Shown: positions 1-5,515 of the stretch, in pieces
Layout of the letters: every line of letters starts with the position of its first letter
Position numbering within the stretch: the first letter of the stretch is position 1
Origin: JBCDLI01 sp038745535
Lineage (GTDB): Bacteria; Pseudomonadota; Alphaproteobacteria; Rhizobiales; Rhizobiaceae
Assembly (NCBI GenBank): GCA_038745535.1
Contig: JBCDLI010000072.1
Location: 1-8,920, forward strand
Reading direction: 5' to 3'
DNA: 8,920 bases
Made by a program: the position numbers and the translations under genes
Notes under the pieces: model-generated
What the model saw: the letters and a program-made list of their open reading frames with translations, nothing else
Database searches by the model: none
What the model was told of the DNA's origin: nothing

Positions 1-1274
1 CAGCAATTCACATCGTGTTCTGCGATCAGTGCACGGAGCAGATTGCCGTATTCCGAAGGCTGACGCGGCATGAATGGTGAGCCGAAGCAGGTTGAGAATG
101 TCGCTTCTGGCTCAGTTACGCCCTTCTCTGTGCCAGCAACCTTCGCGGTGTAACCGGAGAGGAAGTGGTACATCGCTTGGGCCGGTGTCAGGCGCGCAAT
201 AGGAGGCATCACGCCAAACGCGTCAGCGGTGAGCATGATGATGTTCTTCGGATGCCCGGCTTTGCCCGTGTCGCTCGCATTTGGAATGAAGTGCAGCGGG
301 TAGGCGATGCGGGTATTTTCGGTCAACGAGCCGTCTTCATACTGGGGCTCGCGCTTGTCGTTCAGCACCACATTCTCAAAGACTGTACCGAAACGCTCGC
401 CTGTCGCGAAGATTTCAGGCTCTGCTTCCGCCGAAAGGTTGATCGCCTTCGCGTAGCAACCGCCTTCGAAGTTGAAGACACCGTCCGGTCCCCAGCCGTG
501 CTCGTCATCACCGACCAGCGTGCGTGAAGGGTCTGCAGAAAGAGTTGTCTTGCCCGTGCCTGAAAGTCCAAAGAATACGGCCGTATCGCCTTCCGGTCCG
601 ACATTGGCAGAGCAGTGCATCGGCATGACGCCTTTGGCAGGCAGCAGGTAGTTAAGCGCAGTGAAGACAGACTTCTTCATCTCGCCAGCATAGGTCGTGC
701 CGCCGATCAGGACGATTTTCCGTGTAAGATCGACGCCGATAACAGTCTCTGTCCGGCAATTGTATTTTGCCGGATCGGCACGGAATGACGGTAAATCAAT
801 GATTGTCATATCGTTGACGAAATCGGTGAGATCGTCGCGATCTGGACGGATCAAAAGGTTGCGAATGAAGAGGTTGTGCCAAGCCTGTTCGCAAATCACC
901 CGGGTGCGGATGCAATTGGCATCATCTGCACCACCAATCAGGTCCTGGACGTAGAGGTCAGTGCCTTCGGTGTGCGCGATAAAGTCGGTCAGCAGGCTAT
1001 TGAAGTCAGCAAGTTCCATCGGCTTGTTGCCGTCCCACCAGATCTGATCATCGACCTTGCCGTCGCGCACTACGAACTTGTCTTTGGGTGAGCGGCCTGT
1101 GTGTTCGCCGGTGTAGGCCACCAATGGTCCGTTTGCGGTAATTTGCGCCTCGCCGTTGCGAATGGCGTACTCGTACAATTCTGCTTCGGTGAGGTTGTAG
1201 TAGACGGAATTTGCCTTGGTAATTCCAATTGCATCAATACCGCGCTGCGGATTTACTGTGCCATGAACTTTCAT
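1..1274 (-). CDS. pckA: ATP-dependent phosphoenolpyruvate carboxykinase, 5' part (C-terminus off window)
   Basis: Converts oxaloacetate plus ATP to PEP, CO2 and ADP, the first committed step of gluconeogenesis in the cytosol. The reverse strand gives 424 codons without a stop, running off the left edge; the family is about 530-540 residues, so roughly 110 are missing. Visible motifs: HTGRSPKDKF near residues 58-67 (Arg61 matches the substrate-binding Arg), TTYAGEMKKS near 193-202 (Tyr195, Lys200/201), His220, the kinase-1 P-loop GLSGTGKT at 236-243 (Lys242) and the kinase-2 motif LVGDDEHGW at 253-261 (Asp256/257 for metal). The protein starts MKVHGTVNPQRG. ATG at 1274 is chosen because GGTGAG lies just upstream; an in-frame GTG three codons earlier (1283) is the alternative. 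It is divergent from chvI, with which it shares a 362-bp control region. No key residue is missing in the visible part. Confidence 0.97.
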   Translation of the reverse strand, partial: MKVHGTVNPQRGIDAIGITKANSVYYNLTEAELYEYAIRNGEAQITANGPLVAYTGEHTGRSPKDKFVVRDGKVDDQIWWDGNKPMELADFNSLLTDFIAHTEGTDLYVQDLIGGADDANCIRTRVICEQAWHNLFIRNLLIRPDRDDLTDFVNDMTIIDLPSFRADPAKYNCRTETVIGVDLTRKIVLIGGTTYAGEMKKSVFTALNYLLPAKGVMPMHCSANVGPEGDTAVFFGLSGTGKTTLSADPSRTLVGDDEHGWGPDGVFNFEGGCYAKAINLSAEAEPEIFATGERFGTVFENVVLNDKREPQYEDGSLTENTRIAYPLHFIPNASDTGKAGHPKNIIMLTADAFGVMPPIARLTPAQAMYHFLSGYTAKVAGTEKGVTEPEATFSTCFGSPFMPRQPSEYGNLLRALIAEHDVNC

Positions 1275-1307
1275 TGTGCTCACCGTGCCTGCTATTTGTT
1301 GCGCGAT

Positions 1308-1323
1308 GTCACGAGCACGTCAC
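1308..1323. promoter_or_regulatory. Candidate tandem-repeat regulator site upstream of pckA
   Basis: The pentamer GTCAC occurs at 1308-1312 and again at 1319-1323, exactly 11 bp apart (GTCACGAGCACGTCAC), so both copies lie on the same face of the helix. OmpR/PhoB-family regulators usually bind direct repeats with this period, and such a regulator, ChvI, is encoded next door. The site lies 34-49 bp upstream of the pckA start. A related copy lies at 1441-1456. Assignment to ChvI is inference. Confidence 0.35.
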
Positions 1324-1404
1324 ACCGCAAGTTGAATTTAGATCGGGGTGGCACGCTGAACCAAAAAAATTAAATATCTTCAAATGATTAATCGATTTAA
1401 AAAT

Positions 1405-1420
1405 TTGAAAAACGTTTCAA
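1405..1420. promoter_or_regulatory. LacI/GalR-type palindrome, candidate PckR operator
   Basis: TTGAAAAACGTTTCAA has perfect 6-bp inverted arms (TTGAAA / TTTCAA) around a 4-bp centre. Its size and A-rich arms with a central CG resemble operators of LacI/GalR-family repressors. In Sinorhizobium, pckA is controlled by PckR, a member of this family, so an operator between pckA and chvI would make sense. The regulator gene is not in the window and the link to PckR is inference. The site is about 130 bp from the pckA start. Confidence 0.4.
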
Positions 1421-1440
1421 TCGGTTTAGTTTGCGCGATT

Positions 1441-1456
1441 TTCACGAGGTGTTTAC
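1441..1456. promoter_or_regulatory. Second candidate tandem-repeat regulator site, on the chvI side
   Basis: TTCACGAGGTGTTTAC carries half-sites TTCAC (1441-1445) and TTTAC (1452-1456) with the same 11-bp period as the site at 1308-1323, and shares the block TCACGAG with it. It lies about 180 bp upstream of the chvI start. A site on each side of the control region would fit ChvI acting on its own operon and on pckA, but this is inference from repeat geometry only. Confidence 0.3.
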
Positions 1457-1636
1457 GTTAATAAAAGGAAGTGATCGGCGCTGTTTGACCCTTAGTCTTA
1501 GGAATGAAGAGGAAGGGTTTTTCGACGAGGAATCGGGCTGCGCCACAATTTGTGCCATCTTAGTGTCAAAAGCCGTCTGCGGTTTAGGATGCCGGTTGCA
1601 CAGGTGGAATGTGAAATCGGCACACGGGGAAAACAT

Positions 1637-2347
1637 ATGCAAACAATCGCACTCGTTGACGATGACCGAAATATTTTGACTTCAGTTTCCATCGCGTTGG
1701 AAAACGAAGGTTATAAAGTCGAAACCTATACCGACGGCGCGTCGGCGCTGGATGGCCTAACGGTTCGTCCCCCAAATCTGGCAATCTTCGACATTAAGAT
1801 GCCGCGGATGGATGGGATGGAGCTTTTGCGGCGGCTGCGGCAGAAATCGGACCTGCCGGTCATCTTCCTCACATCAAAAGACGACGAGATCGACGAACTC
1901 TTCGGTTTGAAGATGGGTGCCGACGATTTCATCAAAAAGCCGTTCTCCCAACGCTTGCTGATAGAACGTGTGAAAGCGATTTTACGTCGTATTGCGGCAC
2001 GAGAAATTGCGGTCGGCTCTTCAGAGGACAAAAGCGCGGGGCAAACCCTGCAACGCGGTCATCTTATGCTGGACCAAGAACGCCACAACTGTAGCTGGAA
2101 GGACAAGGCGGTAACGCTGACGGTCACCGAATTTCTGATCCTGCATTCTTTGGCGCAGCGCCCGGGCGTTGTTAAAAGCCGCGATTCTCTCATGGACGCC
2201 GCCTATGACGATCAGGTCTATGTCGATGACCGCACCATCGACAGCCATATCAAGCGGCTTCGCAAGAAATTTAAAGCCGTCGATGACGACTTCGACATGA
2301 TCGAAACGCTGTACGGTGTTGGCTACCGTTTTCGCGAGGCTGCGTGA
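1637..2347 (+). CDS. chvI: Two-component response regulator ChvI (BvrR), OmpR family
   Basis: Cytosolic transcription regulator phosphorylated by ChvG. In Hyphomicrobiales it controls envelope, exopolysaccharide, acid-response and virulence or symbiosis genes. The 236-residue product has an N-terminal receiver domain (about 3-115) with the acidic pair Asp8-Asp9, phosphoacceptor Asp52 in FDIKMP, Thr79 and Lys101 (KKPF), then a linker and a winged-helix DNA-binding domain (about 145-232) ending in TLYGVGYRFRE. Length and sequence match Sinorhizobium/Agrobacterium ChvI closely. An upstream in-frame start at 1550 exists, but ATG 1637 begins the conserved MQTIALVDDDRN and has a GGGGA stretch 6 bp before it. 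It is first gene of the plus-strand cluster; chvG follows after 30 bp. All catalytic residues are present. Confidence 0.97.
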   Translation: MQTIALVDDDRNILTSVSIALENEGYKVETYTDGASALDGLTVRPPNLAIFDIKMPRMDGMELLRRLRQKSDLPVIFLTSKDDEIDELFGLKMGADDFIKKPFSQRLLIERVKAILRRIAAREIAVGSSEDKSAGQTLQRGHLMLDQERHNCSWKDKAVTLTVTEFLILHSLAQRPGVVKSRDSLMDAAYDDQVYVDDRTIDSHIKRLRKKFKAVDDDFDMIETLYGVGYRFREAA

Positions 2348-2377
2348 CAGTTTCTGTGAAACCAGTATTGTCCAAGA

Positions 2378-4138
2378 ATGGCGGTTGATAGCGAACCACG
2401 TATAGAACGACGGACCTTGCCCCGGAGCCGTGCTTTCGGCGCGATCCGGCTCGGCCTGCGTCGCGTGTTTGGAAATTTTTTATTCTCATCGATTACGCGC
2501 CGCATACTGGTTTTGAATGTCACGGCCCTTGGCATGTTGATGTTCGGAATTTTGTACCTCAACCAGTTCCGCGAGGGGCTGATTGATGCCCGTGTCGAAA
2601 GCTTGATGACGCAGGGCGAAATTATTGCTGGAGCAATCGCGAGTTCAGCCAGCGTTGAAACTGACGCGCTTTTGATTGACCCGCAAAAGCTGCTTGAGAT
2701 GCAAGCGGGCGAGAGTATCGTTCCTACTCTGGACACCTTCGATAGCCTCGACTTTCCACTTAATCCGGAGCGGATAGCACCCGTGCTTCAGCGTCTGGTC
2801 TCGCCTACCCGAACACGAGCGCGTATTTATGACCGGGACGCGAATTTGGTGCTGGACTCCCGGCACCTGTATTCCCGCGGGCAGGTTCTGAGATACGAAC
2901 TGCCGCCACTTGGCCAAAGCGACAGCCCATCGTGGATGACCATGATCGCAAACACCATCTCCAGTTTCTTTCGCCGCAACGATCTGCCGCTTTATCGTGA
3001 ACAGCCCGGCGGCACCGGTGCAGCCTATAGCGAGGTGATGCAGGCACTCACCGGTGGGCGCGCGCAAATTGTGCGTATTTCAGAACGCGGCGAGATGATC
3101 GTGTCTGTGGCAGTGCCCGTGCAGCGGTTTCGTGCAGTTCTCGGTGTTTTACAGCTGTCCACCCAAGGCGGTGACATTGACAAGATCGTTCAAGCCGAAC
3201 GTCTGAGCATTTTTCGCGTGTTCGCGGTCGCCGCTACGGTCACCATTTTGCTTTCGATGCTGCTGGCGGGAACCATTGCAAATCCGCTGCGACGACTTTC
3301 AGCAGCCGCAATCCGTGTTCGTCGATCCGTGCGCGAACGTGCAGACATCCCGGATTTTTCTGAACGCAACGACGAGATCGGCAATCTTTCGATCGCGTTG
3401 CGGGAGATGACAACGTCGCTCTATGGCCGCATCGAGGCGATCGAGAGCTTCGCCGCCGATGTGAGCCACGAATTAAAGAACCCGCTGACGTCCTTGCGAA
3501 GTGCTGCAGAAACCCTGCCGCTTGCCAAAACCGAAGATATGCGCCGCCGTCTTCTTGAAGTGATAGCCCACGATGTTGGTCGCTTGGACCGTCTGATTTC
3601 TGACATATCCGATGCCTCGCGTCTTGATGCAGAGCTTGTCCGCGAAGAAGCGCTGGACGTGAATATGAAAGACCTCGTTCAAGGTCTGGTTCCTGTCTTG
3701 GCGCAAACGCTGCCAGACGATGTGGAACTGCTTCTCGATGTAGAGAGCCAAAAACCCGCCACAGAAGACAGCTGGATTGTCCGCGGCCATGATTTACGGC
3801 TTGGCCAGGTCATAACCAATCTGGTGGAGAATGCGGCAGGTTTCGTTCCCATTCCGGGCGGGCAGATTGCGGTTGGTCTGTCGGCCTCCCGTTCGGCGGT
3901 TTACATGACTGTTGATGACAATGGGCCCGGCATCCGAAACGAGAACATCGAGACAATCTTTGAGCGTTTCTATACCGACCGGGCAGAGTCAGAAGGTTTC
4001 GGCCAGAATTCAGGCCTAGGTCTTTCAATCTCGCGCCAAATTGTAGAAGCGCATGGCGGCACTTTGGTGGCTAAAAATTTGGAAGAAGGCGGCGCGTCAT
4101 TTCAAATTCGGTTGCCAAAAAAGCAGCGCAAAGGCTGA
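2378..4138 (+). CDS. chvG: Membrane sensor histidine kinase ChvG (ExoS/BvrS)
   Basis: Inner-membrane kinase partner of ChvI; in rhizobia its activity is held down by periplasmic ExoR and released under acid or envelope stress. The 586-residue product has a cytosolic basic N-terminus, TM1 at about 43-61, a periplasmic sensor domain of about 215 residues containing YLNQFREGLIDARVESL at its start and SPTRTRARIYD further on, TM2 at about 281-301, a HAMP linker, a HisKA domain with phosphoacceptor His364 in DVSHELKNP, and an ATPase domain with N-box NLVENA (481-486), DDNGPGI (513-519) and GLGLSI (546-551). ATG 2378 is the first possible start, since an in-frame stop lies at 2357-2359; its ribosome site is weak, suggesting translational dependence on chvI 30 bp upstream. 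The TGA at its end is followed in the same frame by hprK-like coding sequence. Confidence 0.97.
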   Translation: MAVDSEPRIERRTLPRSRAFGAIRLGLRRVFGNFLFSSITRRILVLNVTALGMLMFGILYLNQFREGLIDARVESLMTQGEIIAGAIASSASVETDALLIDPQKLLEMQAGESIVPTLDTFDSLDFPLNPERIAPVLQRLVSPTRTRARIYDRDANLVLDSRHLYSRGQVLRYELPPLGQSDSPSWMTMIANTISSFFRRNDLPLYREQPGGTGAAYSEVMQALTGGRAQIVRISERGEMIVSVAVPVQRFRAVLGVLQLSTQGGDIDKIVQAERLSIFRVFAVAATVTILLSMLLAGTIANPLRRLSAAAIRVRRSVRERADIPDFSERNDEIGNLSIALREMTTSLYGRIEAIESFAADVSHELKNPLTSLRSAAETLPLAKTEDMRRRLLEVIAHDVGRLDRLISDISDASRLDAELVREEALDVNMKDLVQGLVPVLAQTLPDDVELLLDVESQKPATEDSWIVRGHDLRLGQVITNLVENAAGFVPIPGGQIAVGLSASRSAVYMTVDDNGPGIRNENIETIFERFYTDRAESEGFGQNSGLGLSISRQIVEAHGGTLVAKNLEEGGASFQIRLPKKQRKG

Positions 4139-4237
4139 ACTCAACTGACCGAGCAAGCAAGAATTGTTGAGCGGGTAGCAATTGCCCCGGAAGGCGAGCT
4201 GGTCCATGGATCGTGCGTATCGCTTGGCGGTGCCGGT
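4139..4237 (+). other. Coding-like 5' extension of hprK without a canonical start codon
   Basis: Directly after the chvG TGA the same frame stays open for 33 codons into hprK. Its last part reads VHGSCVSLGGAG (from 4202), which aligns with the conserved strand region before the P-loop of HPr kinases (typically HG, then a few residues, then GxGVL). No ATG, GTG or TTG occurs in this frame between 4139 and 4238. Possible explanations are a non-standard start (CTG at 4145, 10 bp after AAAGG; ATT at 4163 or 4181; CTG at 4199), readthrough of the chvG TGA, or a sequence error. The homology is seen; the mechanism is open. Confidence 0.55.
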
Positions 4238-4648
4238 GTGCTCGTGATGGGGAAACCCGGAGCCGGAAAGACACAAATTTGTCTCGATCTCTGCGAACGG
4301 GCGTACGCTCGTAGTATACCGTTTGGGTTTGTCAGTGATGATCAAACCAAGCTGACCAAAAGCCCAGAGCTATCCATTTTGGCAAGCTGTCCTGCCAGAA
4401 TAGAGGGCCGGTTGGAAATTCGGTTTTTCGGCGTTGTCGATCATAGAGAACAAGCGTCAGCGGAAGTGCCGTTGAAGTTAGTCGTTCGACTTGCCGAGGT
4501 TGAAGACTGTGACCGCTTTCAAAAGGGAAATTGCATCGAGCTTGGTGGCATAAGCCTACCGCACCTTAAGCTTCCCAAAGGTCAATCCACTGCGGCTGTA
4601 CGCGCTATCTTCGCAGCGCTTGGGTATCCCATTCTGCCGCACTCATAA
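4238..4648 (+). CDS. hprK: HPr(Ser) kinase/phosphorylase, short alphaproteobacterial type
   Basis: Phosphorylates HPr on its regulatory serine, and in most family members also removes the phosphate; in Sinorhizobium and Brucella it links the regulatory PTS to carbon metabolism. The short form lacks the N-terminal domain of Firmicute HprK. Visible features, numbered from GTG 4238: P-loop GKPGAGKT near residues 5-12, FVSDDQ (aspartate pair) near 32-37, and the LEIRFFGVVD segment matching the family LEIRGxGI loop, followed by an LPHLKLP stretch. The P-loop differs from the usual GPSGxGKS by Pro for Ser and a final Thr. GTG 4238 is only the first canonical start; homology continues upstream, so the real protein is probably longer, up to about 167 residues. 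It sits between chvG and the EIIA/HPr pair, and its substrate HPr is encoded two genes downstream. Confidence 0.88.
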   Translation: MLVMGKPGAGKTQICLDLCERAYARSIPFGFVSDDQTKLTKSPELSILASCPARIEGRLEIRFFGVVDHREQASAEVPLKLVVRLAEVEDCDRFQKGNCIELGGISLPHLKLPKGQSTAAVRAIFAALGYPILPHS

Positions 4649-4736
4649 GGTCTAAAAAGAGCGGCCTTTTCGAACCTTGACGGTCCAACTCAAAAGGTCT
4701 TCTGTCCGGTTCGTTGACAGAGATCGTGAAAAAATA

Positions 4737-5135
4737 ATGATAGGCGTTGTCCTGGTCACGCACGGCTCCCTTGGGGTGTCATTTAAAAACGCGGTTGAAC
4801 ACGTGGTCGGGCGGCAATCCCACTTTGAAACCGTGTGCATTGAGGCCGACGATGACATGGACCGCAAGCGCACAGAGATTGCAGACGCAATTTCAAAGGT
4901 CGGCGAGACCGATGGTGTTGTTATCGTGACGGACATGTTTGGTGGCACACCATCGAACCTAGCAATTTCATTTATGGAGATGGGCAAGATTGAGGTGCTC
5001 GCAGGAGCCAATCTGCCCATGCTCATTAAGCTTGCAACTGAACGCGAAACATCTTCCATGAAAGACGTTTTGGAAAAAGCACAGCAAGCCGGTCGCAAAT
5101 ACATCCACGTCGCCAGCGATGTGTTGGTGAAGTGA
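4737..5135 (+). CDS. manX: PTS EIIA component, mannose/fructose family (EIIA-Man), regulatory PTS
   Basis: Cytosolic phosphocarrier that accepts phosphate from HPr-His~P. In alphaproteobacteria it is part of an incomplete PTS without a sugar permease and is thought to act in regulation. The 132-residue product begins MIGVVLVTHGSLG, with His9 as expected phospho-site, and carries DMFGGTPSN at 66-74 and NLPMLIKLA near 92-100, as in rhizobial homologues of similar length. ATG 4737 is preferred over the in-frame TTG at 4677 because it begins the conserved first beta strand; the ribosome site is weak (AGAG about 13 bp upstream). It follows hprK after 88 bp and overlaps the HPr gene by 4 bp. No EIIB, EIIC or EIID gene is visible nearby, supporting a regulatory role. 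Confidence 0.93.
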   Translation: MIGVVLVTHGSLGVSFKNAVEHVVGRQSHFETVCIEADDDMDRKRTEIADAISKVGETDGVVIVTDMFGGTPSNLAISFMEMGKIEVLAGANLPMLIKLATERETSSMKDVLEKAQQAGRKYIHVASDVLVK

Positions 5136-5422
5136 GTTCCGCGAACACAGATGTGGTTTGCAGCAGCTTCGCCATCATCAACAAGCGGGGCCTTCACGCG
5201 CGTGCATCGTCAAAATTTGTGAAATGCGCCGAAGCGTTTGACGCGGAGGTCACCGTGGAAAAAGACGGCGTCAAAGTGCCAGGCACTTCTATCATGGGCC
5301 TGATGCTGCTCGCTGCCTCTACCGGGACAGAGATTACAATCTCAGCCACCGGTGCGGACCGCGTTGCCGCCGTCAAAGCGCTTGGTCATCTCGTTGAAAA
5401 TCGCTTCGACGAGGGCGAGTGA
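5132..5422 (+). CDS. ptsH: Phosphocarrier protein HPr
   Basis: Small cytosolic carrier that takes phosphate from enzyme I (EI-Ntr) on a histidine and passes it to EIIA proteins; a second, serine site is the target of HprK. The 96-residue product shows NKRGLHARAS with active His22 and GTSIMGLM with Ser53 at the position of regulatory Ser46 of Gram-positive HPr. Both sites present, beside hprK, means both modes of phosphorylation are possible. The GTG start overlaps the EIIA stop (GTGA, 4 bp) with no strong ribosome site, pointing to translational coupling. The N-terminus is a few residues longer than in typical 85-90-residue HPr. The gene for enzyme I is not in the window. Confidence 0.95.
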   Translation: MSSANTDVVCSSFAIINKRGLHARASSKFVKCAEAFDAEVTVEKDGVKVPGTSIMGLMLLAASTGTEITISATGADRVAAVKALGHLVENRFDEGE

Positions 5423-5424
5423 CG

Positions 5425-5477
5425 GGACCATATATAGATATAAAGATTTGTTTATATCTTATTGCCGGACATGGTCC
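5425..5477. repeat. Nested inverted repeat upstream of ahcY
   Basis: An outer pair GGACCAT (5425-5431) / ATGGTCC (5471-5477) encloses a perfect 9-bp inner pair AGATATAAA (5436-5444) / TTTATATCT (5451-5459) around the 6-base loop GATTTG. It begins 3 bp after the HPr stop and ends 38 bp before the ahcY start. It could act as an operator dyad or as an RNA hairpin in a transcript reading through from HPr. No U-tract follows, so it is not a standard terminator. Function unknown. Confidence 0.5.
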
Positions 5478-5490
5478 GCTTTGCTATCAG
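5462..5490 (+). promoter_or_regulatory. Candidate sigma-70 promoter for ahcY
   Basis: TTGCCG (5462-5467) and TATCAG (5485-5490) are separated by 17 bp and each match 4 of 6 consensus bases. Transcription would start near 5497, giving a leader of about 20 nt that just includes the ribosome site. The right arm of the nested dyad (5471-5477) falls between the two boxes, so a protein bound there could block the promoter. Weak evidence, by eye only. Confidence 0.3.
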
Positions 5491-5503
5491 CCTCTCAAAA
5501 TTC

Positions 5504-5510
5504 AAGGAGG
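5504..5510 (+). promoter_or_regulatory. Strong ribosome binding site of ahcY
   Basis: AAGGAGG lies 5 bp before ATG 5516. It is the only full-length Shine-Dalgarno match seen among the genes of this window and fixes the ahcY start against the in-frame upstream TTG at 5462. Confidence 0.85.
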
Positions 5511-5515
5511 ATTTC

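Larger units (their letters stand above)
1275..1636. promoter_or_regulatory. Divergent pckA-chvI control region
   Basis: This 362-bp gap separates the starts of pckA (minus) and chvI (plus). Its centre, about 1360-1460, is much richer in A+T than the flanking genes, as expected of divergent promoters. I could not identify a convincing -35/-10 pair for either gene. Short open frames here have no recognisable product. Three specific candidate sites inside it (two tandem repeats and one palindrome) are listed separately. Its role as a control region is inferred from layout. Confidence 0.6.

Noticed and set aside
165..1091. Several plus-strand open frames opposite pckA
   Set aside because: They lie over the strongly conserved PEP carboxykinase coding sequence on the other strand and show no family features.
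1389..1400. TTAA-N5-TTAA as a CtrA box in the pckA-chvI region
   Set aside because: The CtrA consensus needs a 7-bp spacing; this one has 5 bp and lies in a generally AT-rich stretch.
4654..4670. AAAAG...CTTTT hairpin after hprK as a terminator
   Set aside because: The stem has only 5 weak base pairs and no following T-tract, and the cluster clearly continues.
4714..4742. TTGACA followed by an AATGAT-like -10 as a promoter before the EIIA gene
   Set aside because: The -35 is perfect, but the -10 would fall on the EIIA start codon and transcription would begin inside the gene.
4652..5197. 181-codon reverse-strand open frame opposite the EIIA and HPr genes
   Set aside because: It is the antisense of two well-supported genes, has no recognisable domain and has a Ser/Thr/Arg-rich composition typical of shadow frames.
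5423..5515. SAH or SAM riboswitch before ahcY
   Set aside because: The spacer is short, AT-rich and shows a simple nested dyad without the conserved G-rich core of known SAH riboswitches.
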